From the NCBI GenBank assembly GCA_022450155.1, contig JAKUQR010000013.1, positions 1 to 64,000 on the forward strand: a stretch of DNA of 64,000 nt. The letters run 5' to 3'. Both the position numbers and the translations under genes were made by a program. The notes under the pieces were generated by a model. It worked only from the letters and a program-made list of their open reading frames with translations. It did not search any database and was not told where the DNA came from. This stretch comes from Gammaproteobacteria bacterium. GTDB taxonomy: Bacteria > Pseudomonadota > Gammaproteobacteria > Arenicellales > UBA868. Shown here one piece after another: positions 1-6,968 of the stretch (its first letter is position 1; each line of letters begins with the position of its first letter).

Positions 1-312
1 GCGAAAGTAGGAGATCGGGTCAAAGATGTAAGGACTTCATTTGCGAGAGCCTGTAAACAGGCCAGAATTGAAGACTTTCGCATCCATGACCTGAGGCATA
101 CCTACGCCAGTTGGCTTGTAATGGGCGGTGTATCGTTATACGAGGTGAGCAAACTGCTTCGTCATTCTGGTATCAAGATGACAGAGCGTTACGCTCATCT
201 GGCACCAGAGTATTTACACGATACAGTAGCAAATCACGGATTCTCAGCACATTTTCAGCACACTGAAAATCTGATCAAAGCAGTGGTGGGCAAAAATGGC
301 TTAAACACTTAG
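1..312 (+). CDS. Tyrosine recombinase/phage-type integrase, C-terminal part (5' end outside window)
   Basis: The frame is open from base 1 to the stop at 310-312, so only the last ~103 residues are visible. They contain the catalytic signature of a tyrosine recombinase: an H-D-L-R-H box (His-x-x-Arg), then L-L-R-H-S (the 'LGH' box) and E-R-Y-A-H-L carrying the nucleophilic Tyr. This is the fold that cuts and rejoins DNA at attachment sites. The stop lies only 5 bases from the 3' end of a tRNA-Arg gene on the opposite strand, the usual position of an integrase at the end of an element inserted in a tRNA gene. The element would then extend to the left of the window. The ATG at 121 is internal to the domain and is not the true start. 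Confidence 0.9.
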   Translation, partial: AKVGDRVKDVRTSFARACKQARIEDFRIHDLRHTYASWLVMGGVSLYEVSKLLRHSGIKMTERYAHLAPEYLHDTVANHGFSAHFQHTENLIKAVVGKNGLNT

Positions 313-317
313 GAAAC

Positions 318-394
<77 letters not shown>

Positions 395-539
395 CTCTAA
401 ATTAGTCCTACAAAAGACCTTAAAACTCAGGCAGCGACTCCGTGCAAGTTTACCTGAATGGACTGGAGAGGACTCTAAGGGACCCAGTTTCAGCACATTT
501 TAAGCACACGAAGATTTAACCTTCGAATCAATCTAAATC

Positions 540-887
540 GGTGCCCCCGGAGTTGATGCTCAGGTGCAATCTATGCTTCAGGTCTTTCTCAATATTTTCC
601 ATTTTGGTATGGATATCCAGCAAGTAATCGACGCACCGCGCATAACCTCACACAGTTTCCCGTCTTCCTTCGCCCCCTTTCGACATTTCCCCGCGGTGGT
701 AAGCCTGGAGGGTCGCATTGACGAAGCGGTCCGTCAGGAACTGGAGCGCCGAGGCCACCGCCTGGATATATATCCTGACTACACCAGGAATGCTGCGGCG
801 ATTGAGGTCATCGTAGCGAAACCAAAGCCGGGATTTATCCGGGCCGGCGCTGACCCACGCCAGCCAGCGTACGCAATCGTACGATAG
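540..887 (+). pseudogene. Gamma-glutamyltranspeptidase remnant (C-terminal ~115 residues)
   Basis: The frame opens just after an in-frame stop at 534-536. It immediately reads G-A-P-G-V-D-A-Q-V-Q-S-M-L-Q-V-F-L-N-I-F and then F-G-M-D-I-Q-Q-V-I-D-A-P-R. This is the well-conserved region near the C-terminus of gamma-glutamyltranspeptidases, which cleave the gamma-glutamyl bond of glutathione. The C-terminal end looks intact (E-V-I-V-A-K-P..., stop at 885-887). The N-terminal ~450 residues, with the autoprocessing Thr, are absent: upstream there are stops and then the tRNA gene. I read it as a relic truncated by a deletion or by insertion at the tRNA. Start codons inside it (GTG 564, ATG 573) are very unlikely to make a working enzyme. 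Confidence 0.8.
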
Positions 888-985
888 GGTCCCTGAATAG
901 GCCACGATGCGGGGCGTAGATACCCTCAAACGGCGACCAGCCAATCACAGCGTCAAGTCGGGCTATCCCGTATCCGCCGACAGTT

Positions 986-3076
986 CTAACCCGGGATGAT
1001 CAGGACAGGAAATGTTACGCCATTGCTCATGGGTACGATGACGGAGACAGTATTGTCATTTTCCACCGCTACGGGAGCAATTTCTCCGCTGCCCAAATCG
1101 ATCTGTTCACCATGGGCAGCGCCGAAGGGAACTGACAGTTCCGTCGCATGCGTGTCGGGCAGGGCAAGCACGATGGTCCCCTTGCCGACCTGAAGTTGGA
1201 TATAACGTCCGCCGGGACATTCACCCACTGCGCCTGCACTGATCTCGCCGTCCACCCTGTTTAAAGCCGCGTTCAGGTGTCGCACCAGATGGAACCCGGG
1301 GCGTGGATTAAACATTCGGTCCAGGACGCCGGTCCGTGGGAAATAGCCTCGGTCAATGTCGACGAAAGTATCGGCGTAGACGGTGACGTTGTCGAAGGCC
1401 GCGGCGGCGGCCATGGCCTCGGCGATGCGGCTGACACTCAGATAGTCGTCGGCTGTTTCCAGGGCCGGGTTAGCGCCGAACATGCGCAGATGCACGGAAG
1501 CGGCGACGCCCAGGTCCGTGGCGATAGCGCTGGCCGTGGCGGCTGTCGCCCAGGGTGACATTTCCAGTGTCAGCCGGAAGACCAACCCGCTCAGTGCACC
1601 GGAAAGCTCCGGACGGGCCAGGGCATCGGCCATCTGGTCCCTGTCATCGGCCAGGAAACCATGATTGATGGCATGGTAATATTTCCCCGCTTCACTGCGT
1701 TGCTCATCGATGGATCTGAGCCGCGAGAGATAGACGGGTACCTCGACGGCCCGCGCTATTTCGCCGACGCCGCCGATATCCCGCTCCAGGACCTCCCAGT
1801 TGAGACCGATCTCCCAGGCCGAAAAAATGTCCTGGTGTGCGGTGATCAGGTCGCGGTGGCGCGGGGAGGGGTTGCCGAAAGAGAACAGGGTGAATTCGTG
1901 GCCGTGGGACTTCAGCATGCGCAGGCGATCGATGTTATCTGGTGTCTGTAGATCCTGGAATGGGATCCGAATCTTCTTGACCCCCATTTCCCAAAGCGCC
2001 ATCAGCGGGTAGTCGTTGCGAACTTGCTTGCGGTCAAATTCATCGAGGCCACCGGTAGGCGGGATCTCGACAATCTCCATCCAGTTCTGGCGCATGTCGA
2101 AGCCGAAATCGCCGCGCCTGTTGAGGCGCGGGTGCACGGGAGCGATGCACGATGGCCCGGCTACGACCGGCGAGCCCAGTGCGGCCTCGTTACCGTAGGT
2201 GCGGACGACATCGCAGACGTGACCTCCCTCGTGAACGTGGACGATGAAATAGCCCAGTTTCGGTTTATCATTTCGGCCGAATTCGCTGCCCGGGCCGGGG
2301 GAGATTCGGTACATCTCGCTGTAGTCCAGCCGCACGAAAGCTGTCGACGGCAACAGGTAGCAGTCCGTTTCGCCATGGCGATAGAACCAGAAATTGTGCA
2401 CGTGGCCGATGAAAAGGGCCTCGACGCCATACTTTTCCAGGAGATTCAACATCCAGGTGCGGCCCGGCTCACCGATGTTGTCGTAGTTCTCTTGCTCGTC
2501 GGGTTTCGAGAAATAGGGCGGATAATGGCTGTGCAGGAATATGCGCTTGTCTCTGTTGGCTGCCAGGTCGGTTTCCAACCAGGCCCGTTGCTCCTTCTCA
2601 GCGGCGAAACCCGAATTGATGATCTGGGCGTTGACGATGATGAAGTGGCAGCCGTCATGGTCGAAGGACCGATACTGGGCACCGAAGTGTTCATCCCAGA
2701 GCGCCAGGTAGTCCTCATGGATGCGGGCTGCCGGGGCCCAGTCGTTGGGCTTGTCGCCGACGTCGTGGTTGCCCGGCGTCAGGTAGAGAGGGTGGTTCAG
2801 CTCTTTGGCCTGCTCATGAAATCGCGCCGCCGCGGCGGCGTAGAGGTCTGGGATGGCAGGCACTGGGTGAACCAGGTCGCCGACGTTAACCACGAAGGCC
2901 AGATCACGGGCATTCAGATCGCGGATCACGTAGCGCATACGTCGGTTGGCCAGGCGGTTCACCTCAAAAGGGGAATTACAGTCGTCCTCGCCCTGGTTTA
3001 CGTGCGTGTCGGTGATTACACCGAAACTGAACAGGCGCCGGCCGAGCGTGTCGGGGTTCAATGGTTCGATGGTCAT
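986..3076 (-). CDS. Calcineurin-like metallophosphoesterase with long C-terminal domain
   Basis: The 696-residue protein begins with a full set of binuclear metallophosphoesterase motifs: D23-x-H25, G66-D67, G102-N-H-D105, H184 (in H-S-H) and G224-H-V-H227. The first ~300 residues therefore form a complete catalytic domain that hydrolyses a phosphate ester; the substrate cannot be told from sequence. Residues ~320-696 are a second region I do not recognise. It alternates short hydrophobic strands and helices, as a TIM-barrel or sugar-binding domain might. No signal peptide is seen, so it is probably cytoplasmic. The ATG at 3076 is preceded by GGAAG at a spacing of 6. The gene looks richer in G+C than the small genes to its right, and it stands alone between the broken ggt and repeat A. 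Confidence 0.85.
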   Translation of the reverse strand: MTIEPLNPDTLGRRLFSFGVITDTHVNQGEDDCNSPFEVNRLANRRMRYVIRDLNARDLAFVVNVGDLVHPVPAIPDLYAAAAARFHEQAKELNHPLYLTPGNHDVGDKPNDWAPAARIHEDYLALWDEHFGAQYRSFDHDGCHFIIVNAQIINSGFAAEKEQRAWLETDLAANRDKRIFLHSHYPPYFSKPDEQENYDNIGEPGRTWMLNLLEKYGVEALFIGHVHNFWFYRHGETDCYLLPSTAFVRLDYSEMYRISPGPGSEFGRNDKPKLGYFIVHVHEGGHVCDVVRTYGNEAALGSPVVAGPSCIAPVHPRLNRRGDFGFDMRQNWMEIVEIPPTGGLDEFDRKQVRNDYPLMALWEMGVKKIRIPFQDLQTPDNIDRLRMLKSHGHEFTLFSFGNPSPRHRDLITAHQDIFSAWEIGLNWEVLERDIGGVGEIARAVEVPVYLSRLRSIDEQRSEAGKYYHAINHGFLADDRDQMADALARPELSGALSGLVFRLTLEMSPWATAATASAIATDLGVAASVHLRMFGANPALETADDYLSVSRIAEAMAAAAAFDNVTVYADTFVDIDRGYFPRTGVLDRMFNPRPGFHLVRHLNAALNRVDGEISAGAVGECPGGRYIQLQVGKGTIVLALPDTHATELSVPFGAAHGEQIDLGSGEIAPVAVENDNTVSVIVPMSNGVTFPVLIIPG

Positions 3077-3164
3077 GGATGACTTCCAATTTGAGTCGTG
3101 GAGAGAGACCTATACCGCATATGAAAATACCTTACCCGCCGGATCCTGACTATGTCTCGCAGGA

Positions 3165-3276
3165 ATCAAAAAGGAACCTCTAATCGCTAGAGATCAATCC
3201 CAGTTTTCAGTGGAACGATCCACTGGCCCCGCGCCTACTATCGGGACTCACGCGTCTATTAACACAGCTGTGTTAT
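3165..3276. repeat. Repeat A, left copy of a ~110 bp hairpin-bearing direct repeat
   Basis: This copy aligns with 4147-4256 over about 110 bases. Highest identity is in the core CAGTGGAACGATCCACTGG followed by CCCC, and in TATCGGGAC. The core is a perfect 7-bp inverted repeat (3208-3214 with 3219-3225, loop ACGA). A second palindrome, TAACACAGCTGTGTTA, lies at 3260-3275; the right copy has a decayed equivalent. The two copies sit on either side of the GFA-type gene, about 982 bp apart. Confidence 0.8.
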
Positions 3277-3384
3277 AGGCGCAATATTGGTGTATGAAAC
3301 GTATGATTGCCATTGGTTTATCGGTTCTGATACCGAGAACGTGATCCGCTGTTTTCTCGACCTGGCGCCGTTTTAACCTCTGGT

Positions 3385-3864
3385 TCAGCGCTCCGTTCCA
3401 GCCGGTGGACCTTCCGTTGCCGGGCCGTGGCGGCTGGGTTCTTCGCCGTCGCCATCCAGGCCGTGATAGCGGGGCAGATCGTCGGCGACGTCGAACCAGG
3501 CGATCCGTCGACTGTGGTACCAGTGCAGGCTGGGAACGTAAGCGTCGGGATCGTCGAAGGTGCTGATGTGAAACTCGATAGTCCGGGGGTCGTCTTTCTC
3601 GCTCTCAATGGTCAGCGGGGTTCCGCATTGGTCGCAGAACGCCCGCCCCACCCCCGGCGAGGACTGGTAGATCTTGCGTTCCCCTTCCGTGAACCGGACC
3701 TTGTCGGCCTCGAAAATTACCAGCGTGACGACCGGTGCGCCGTTGTGCCGCCGGCAATCCGCACAGTGGCAATGGCCGGTGACCACAGGCTCGCCCATGG
3801 CCTGGAAACGTACCGCGCCACAAAGGCACCCGCCGGTCCCTGTTTCAGGTCTGTCACCCTTCAT
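3385..3864 (-). CDS. GFA (glutathione-dependent formaldehyde-activating/CENP-V type) zinc-binding protein
   Basis: The protein has 159 residues with the GFA fold signature: C-L-C-G-A-V-R-F near the start, H-C-H-C-A-D-C-R-R, then F-C-D-Q-C-G-T-P-L. These cysteines bind two zinc ions in the family. Family members are mostly of unknown substrate; only a few have been tied to glutathione-formaldehyde adducts, so no reaction is assigned. I chose the ATG at 3864 because GGAGGA lies 8 bases upstream. The frame is open up to 3933, but the extra 23 residues have no family counterpart. A Gly/Pro/Arg-rich tail of ~25 residues follows the domain. The gene lies alone between repeats A and B, which suggests it moved or was duplicated together with them. 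Confidence 0.85.
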   Translation of the reverse strand: MKGDRPETGTGGCLCGAVRFQAMGEPVVTGHCHCADCRRHNGAPVVTLVIFEADKVRFTEGERKIYQSSPGVGRAFCDQCGTPLTIESEKDDPRTIEFHISTFDDPDAYVPSLHWYHSRRIAWFDVADDLPRYHGLDGDGEEPSRHGPATEGPPAGTER

Positions 3865-4673
3865 CGCAGCAATCCTCCGCTGAATCGGTACCCAAAGGAA
3901 ATCACGTCGAGCGGCACAGAGCAAACGACTCATTCAACAGCCTCAGCCAGAAGCGGACATTCAGGTTTCGCCGTTCGACTCGAGAGAATAGGAATTATAT
4001 ACAGTCAATCAGCGCCATTGGTGAAGTCTCCAACGGGTGAACTGGACTGGCTCGGGCGATAGTCACGGACATCGACTGGGCCGGCCATGGTGGTGGTGAC
4101 TTTCCGTTTGTGAGGCTGTGAGATAGGGGCAAGAGGGTTACGGGCAGATCAAAGAGGAACCCTAATCCCTACAGATCAATCCCCGTTCTCAGTGGAACGA
4201 TCCACTGGCCCCTTGTCTTGTTATCGGGACCCATCGATCAGCACACAACCCTGTGCGAGCTATCCGCTGAACCGTAGGTTTGCAAGGTCGTTTAAGCCAT
4301 TCTGGTGCATGTATTAAGCAATGGACCCTGATTCGACTAAAGCACGCACGAGAATCCCTAGTATTTGGCTAGAACATAGGCTTTTTACTCTAAAGACCCA
4401 TGATTCAAGGGCTCAGAAAATGGCTTATTTACTGGGTTGTTTCGATAGTCCCGGTTTTAAGAATCGAAGCAAACAAACTTCAGTTCCATCCTAAACCTTA
4501 TATTTATGGAGATTCCAGTATCTGTCCGTCTGTACCTTTGTCTTCCTGTCAGCCTGGCGTTTCACCAGATCCTCTGCTCTGGTTGCCCCTCTGTAACAGG
4601 AATAAGATAGCGGTAGGAAACGCTTCTGCTCGATTTTTTGCTACCCTGACCGCACTCATGGAGGATGAATAAA
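3865..4673. other. Gene-free stretch containing repeat B
   Basis: About 800 bases without a convincing gene. It contains repeat B (4147-4256). The only longer frame, 4400-4672 on the plus strand, has a translation with no domain-like pattern and no ribosome binding site, so it is not called. The last 30 bases hold the ribosome binding site of the next gene. Confidence 0.6.
4147..4256. repeat. Repeat B, right copy of the ~110 bp hairpin-bearing direct repeat
   Basis: Direct copy of 3165-3276. The core inverted repeat CAGTGGA-ACGA-TCCACTG (4190-4207) is identical to that in copy A, as are most of the ~40 bases to its left and TATCGGGAC to its right (copy B reads TTATCGGGAC). The second hairpin is imperfect here (GCACA 4241-4245 with TGTGC 4252-4256). 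The repeat has no coding capacity. It resembles a small non-autonomous element or a structured RNA more than a terminator, because no T-run follows either stem. Confidence 0.8.
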
Positions 4674-5138
4674 GTGAACTTTCGATATGCCGAAGACTAC
4701 CAGGCGGGGGATGTATTTGACCTCGGGACGTACGATGTTACGCGAGAAGAGATCATAGAGTTTTCGCGAAAGTACGATCCTTTCCCATTCCACATCGACG
4801 ACCGGGCGGCTCAAGAAACCGTTTTTAAAGGCATCATTTCCAGCGGATGGCTGACAGCTCTGATCTGGCTTCGGCTAATGCATAAGGCGTTCCTATGTCA
4901 TGAGACAACCTTAGGTTCGCCTGGCCATGAAAAAATGAACTGGCCGACGCCCGTGCGCCCTGGGGATAAATTGAGTGGGCAGGTCGAAATTGAGGAGAGC
5001 CGGGTGTCGGTAAGCAAACCCGACTTGGGCTTTGTCCGCTACACCTCCACGTTAAAGAATCAAAAGGGTGAGGACGTCTTCGTCACGACAAGCACTTTGA
5101 TTGTGAAACCGCGCCCCGCACCAACGGAGGACAAGTAA
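4674..5138 (+). CDS. MaoC-like hot-dog dehydratase/hydratase
   Basis: The 154-residue protein has the MaoC/R-hydratase pattern. An opening Y-Q-A-G-D-V-F segment is followed by the catalytic D-x4-H box in Y-D-P-F-P-F-H-I-D, then the hot-dog helix with F-K-G-I-I-S-S-G-W-L and strands ending in T-S-T-L-I-V-K. The family hydrates trans-2-enoyl-CoA or related thioesters in the cytoplasm; the substrate here is unknown. The GTG at 4674 is the likely start because GGAGG at 4660-4664 is 9 bases upstream. The in-frame ATG at 4665 touches that site and is too close to be used. It lies between repeat B and repeat C1 with no obvious operon partner. Confidence 0.82.
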   Translation: MNFRYAEDYQAGDVFDLGTYDVTREEIIEFSRKYDPFPFHIDDRAAQETVFKGIISSGWLTALIWLRLMHKAFLCHETTLGSPGHEKMNWPTPVRPGDKLSGQVEIEESRVSVSKPDLGFVRYTSTLKNQKGEDVFVTTSTLIVKPRPAPTEDK

Positions 5139-5159
5139 GGATTCGTCTAACGATGAAGG

Positions 5160-5215
5160 CAGACAGGTTTGCAGCTTTAGTGCGGTGCTGGGTTTAAGAT
5201 AGCGGGATGAATCGC
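5160..5215. repeat. Repeat C, copy 1 (56 bp)
   Basis: Aligned without gaps to 5966-6021, 42 of 56 positions are identical (my hand count). Shared blocks include AGGTTT, TTTA, TGGG and GATGAA. Each copy ends 16-22 bases before a gene start. No coding sequence or strong hairpin is visible in it. Confidence 0.55.
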
Positions 5216-5237
5216 TTGAAAATATAGGAGATCAAAA

Positions 5238-5495
5238 ATTAACCTTTGCGTAGTATCTCAATACAACTGTACCGTCGATGAATTTGAAGCTATGGTTAAG
5301 GAAGGTGAAGAAGAGACCTCTGCCTTCATTACTGATTATGAATTGGTCAAAGTCAACGACCACAAATCAATATTGCTACTGAATTGCATGGATATGGAAG
5401 CTTTCCAAGCTCTTATGATTTCGCCTGAGATGAAGCAATGGGATGAAGAGAACGGATGTGTAGACATCGTCTACTCGATGAAAAGAATAAACTAA
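5238..5495 (+). CDS. Small ferredoxin-fold-like protein of unknown function, probable ATT start
   Basis: The frame is open from 5220 to the stop at 5493-5495. The only ATG (5292) has no ribosome binding site and would remove the first strand. Upstream the frame reads I-N-L-C-V-V-S-Q-Y-N-C-T-V-D-E-F-E-A, a typical opening beta-strand and helix for an ~85-residue alpha/beta protein of monooxygenase-like or dabb type. AGGAG at 5226-5230 lies 7 bases before an ATT codon at 5238, where an ATG would be expected. The rest (E-E-E-T-S-A-F..., S-I-L-L-L-N-C-M-D-M-E-A-F, E-M-K-Q-W-D-E-E-N-G-C-V-D) fits a small dimeric ferredoxin-like fold. No catalytic function can be given. The ATT is either a rare start or a mutated ATG. 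Confidence 0.55.
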   Translation: MNLCVVSQYNCTVDEFEAMVKEGEEETSAFITDYELVKVNDHKSILLLNCMDMEAFQALMISPEMKQWDEENGCVDIVYSMKRIN

Positions 5496-5506
5496 TAAGG
5501 AGATTT

Positions 5507-5632
5507 ATGAGGTCACCTAAGCTAACATTGACGATAGTATCGGCAATTCTAGTACTGACTGGATTGGTGTTTATCGGCTTGCTGAGCAAATTACCAAAGA
5601 GATTTGGCCGGAAGCTGATGCCTACGCAATGA
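5507..5632 (+). CDS. Very small membrane protein (41 residues)
   Basis: The ATG at 5507 follows AAGGAG by 5 bases. The product has one hydrophobic segment (roughly residues 6-28: L-T-I-V-S-A-I-L-V-L-T-G-L-V-F-I-G-L-L) and a basic tail (K-L-P-K-R-F-G-R-K), so a single-pass inner-membrane protein with cytoplasmic C-terminus is likely. Its stop TGA (5630-5632) overlaps the ATG of the next membrane gene as ATGA, which indicates translational coupling. I do not recognise the family. Confidence 0.6.
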   Translation: MRSPKLTLTIVSAILVLTGLVFIGLLSKLPKRFGRKLMPTQ

Positions 5633-5895
5633 ATATTGGCGTCGTCATGCGTTATATCCTAGGGGCATCGGTTATTGCGAGCGGCTGCATACTTTTTCAG
5701 GCACGGGGAGTCGAAGAACGGGAAAGCGTTAAGAAAATTCTATTGGGTGCTGCGGTAGGATTTGCTGTTGTTTTTGCAACGATGGTGTTTTTGCGCGTTA
5801 CAGGCAAAAATTTTGTTCCGCCACCACCTTTTGTCATAACAGCAGTTATTTCTGGTTTGTGTTTTTGGTCGGCGTTTAAGGTTAAAAGCGGCTGA
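5629..5895 (+). CDS. Small integral membrane protein, about three transmembrane helices
   Basis: The 88-residue product has hydrophobic segments at about residues 5-23, 38-55 and 66-83 (for example L-G-A-A-V-G-F-A-V-V-F-A-T-M-V-F-L). A short charged loop (R-G-V-E-E-R-E-S-V-K-K) separates the first two, and a P-P-P-P turn precedes the third. The start overlaps the stop of the preceding 41-residue membrane protein, so the two are probably made together and may form one complex. Pairs of tiny membrane proteins of this kind are sometimes small permease subunits, but no transporter family signature is visible and no function is assigned. Confidence 0.6.
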   Translation: MNIGVVMRYILGASVIASGCILFQARGVEERESVKKILLGAAVGFAVVFATMVFLRVTGKNFVPPPPFVITAVISGLCFWSAFKVKSG

Positions 5896-5965
5896 CCGCA
5901 ACTCTAGACAAAGCAACCGGCACATACAGATGAAACACATCTACACATTCCTCTATCTGTTCCTG

Positions 5966-6021
5966 CAGAGAGGTTTACAGTTTTAATGGGCTGTTGGGAA
6001 TGAGATGGTGAGATGAAACGA
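5966..6021. repeat. Repeat C, copy 2 (56 bp)
   Basis: Second copy of the repeat at 5160-5215, 42 of 56 identical without gaps. It ends 16 bases before the start of the DsrC/TusE-like gene, whereas copy 1 ends 22 bases before the likely ATT start. The shared position suggests a duplicated 5' leader or a duplicated gene boundary. Confidence 0.55.
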
Positions 6022-6037
6022 CAGGGTACTATTCAGA

Positions 6038-6379
6038 ATGAGTGATGACTCGACAACACCAAGCCTGACCGAATTTCCTTATGCGCCCGAAAACTGGTCA
6101 CCGCATGACTGCAAAATCATTGCTGACGATGAAGGGATTGATCTGACTGCAGACCATTGGGCAGTGATTCAATGCCTGCAGGAGTACTTCGCCCGGAACG
6201 ATGGACACGTAAATGTCCGGAAAATACAGGATGCCCTGCATGAGAGATTCCACCATATTGGCGGGCGGCGAAGATTGTTTGAGATAATTCCGGGTGGGCC
6301 GGTGGCACAGGGATGCCGACTTGCTGGACTTAAACCTCCGCCGGGGAGCGTGGACCCATCTTTCGGCAGTGTTTATTGA
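6038..6379 (+). CDS. DsrC/TusE-family sulfur-relay-like protein lacking the C-terminal cysteine
   Basis: The 113-residue protein matches the family over most of its length: an N-terminal W-S-P-H-D region, D-E-G-I-D-L-T-A-D-H-W-A-V-I, L-Q-E-Y-F, then L-F-E-I-I-P-G-G-P-V-A-Q-G-C-R-L-A-G-L-K. In DsrC the C-terminal arm carries two cysteines, one in the Q-G-C-x-x-A-G box and one 11 residues later next to the C-terminus. In TusE the latter is the persulfide carrier. Here the first is present (C93), but the position of the second is Ser104, and the chain continues for nine more residues. It therefore cannot carry sulfur in the usual way. It may be regulatory or have a different partner. No dsr or tus genes are nearby. 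Confidence 0.82.
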   Translation: MSDDSTTPSLTEFPYAPENWSPHDCKIIADDEGIDLTADHWAVIQCLQEYFARNDGHVNVRKIQDALHERFHHIGGRRRLFEIIPGGPVAQGCRLAGLKPPPGSVDPSFGSVY

Positions 6380-6537
6380 AGAAATTAAAACTGTGTTAAT
6401 AGAACATAAGCGGCGGTAACCCAGTATGCCTCTAGAGTGCATCCAACTTAATCCGGCCAGGCCATCGATCACCTGTAAGTTCCTTATCTGGGCTACATGG
6501 TCAAAGAACCAACGTCGTTACCGTGTCGAACAATCAT

Positions 6538-6720
6538 CTACCGACTAGGTCGTACGTTCACCTTTCGGCACCGTCGGCATTCTCTCTTCTCAACAGCCCC
6601 GCCCCGACCAAAGCTACTGGTAACACTGATAATGCGGTAGTCGTGTACACCCGCCAGGCATAACATCCACCCGGCAAAATGCCGTGCACTGTTTTTTTGC
6701 GTTGGAGGTAACTGATTCAC
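6538..6720 (-). CDS. Small cysteine-rich protein, possible zinc ribbon
   Basis: The product has 60 residues. Its C-terminal 42 contain L-C-L-A-G-V-H-D-Y-R-I-I, a Gly-rich turn (F-G-R-G-G-A-V) and E-C-R-R-C-R-K-V. This pattern is seen in small bacterial and prophage proteins with a C-x-x-C pair near the end. The GTG at 6720 has a good GGAGG (complement of 6727-6731) 6 bases upstream, which is the main reason to believe the gene. The in-frame ATG at 6666 would leave only the conserved part. Function unknown. Confidence 0.45.
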   Translation of the reverse strand: MNQLPPTQKNSARHFAGWMLCLAGVHDYRIISVTSSFGRGGAVEKRECRRCRKVNVRPSR

Positions 6721-6752
6721 ACCCACCCTCCATTCCCAATAGACTAATTAAG

Positions 6753-6777
6753 AGGTTTAATTGGTTATATTAAACCT
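6753..6777. promoter_or_regulatory. Inverted repeat, 9-bp arms
   Basis: AGGTTTAAT (6753-6761) and ATTAAACCT (6769-6777) are perfect complements with a 7-base spacer. The repeat is AT-rich with no T-run, so an operator is more likely than a terminator. It lies between two divergent small genes (6720 minus, 6969 plus). Confidence 0.45.
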
Positions 6778-6845
6778 TAATAACCTGAGTTGTTAACGAA
6801 GATTTCAGAGGCGTATGGATGTGCAGAAAGAACACCGTTTATACC

Positions 6846-6867
6846 CCTAAAACTATACCGTTTTAGG
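6846..6867. promoter_or_regulatory. Inverted repeat CCTAAAAC/GTTTTAGG with a third half-site
   Basis: CCTAAAAC (6846-6853) and GTTTTAGG (6860-6867) form a perfect 8-bp dyad with 6-base spacer TATACC. The half-site GTTTTAGG recurs at 6891-6898. Three copies of one octamer within 53 bases, just ahead of a candidate promoter, look like binding sites for a dimeric regulator of the gene at 6969. Confidence 0.5.
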
Positions 6868-6909
6868 CCAGGGGTGTGCATCAATCAGCGGTTTTAGGGG
6901 GTTAAGTGG

Positions 6910-6937
6910 TTAACTCTTTAGATACATTCGGTATGAT
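6910..6937 (+). promoter_or_regulatory. Candidate sigma-70 promoter
   Basis: TTAACT at 6910-6915 and TATGAT at 6932-6937 are separated by 16 bases. The gene starting at 6969 follows with a strong ribosome binding site. The -35 match is poor, as expected for a regulated promoter, and the octamer half-sites lie just upstream. Confidence 0.4.
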
Positions 6938-6968
6938 TTGAAATCTTACCCATAGAGGAGGACAAGTG

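Noticed and set aside
2024-3082. 352-residue plus-strand frame
   Set aside because: It is the antisense of the metallophosphoesterase gene, which has complete catalytic motifs; the plus-strand product has none.
4400-4672. 90-residue plus-strand frame before the MaoC-like gene
   Set aside because: No ribosome binding site, no domain-like pattern, and it overlaps the next gene's ribosome binding site.
5145-5151. GTCTAAC, resembling the outer box of an integron attC site
   Set aside because: No matching GTTRRRY partner or inner inverted repeats are found within 60-140 bases, so an attC site is not supported.
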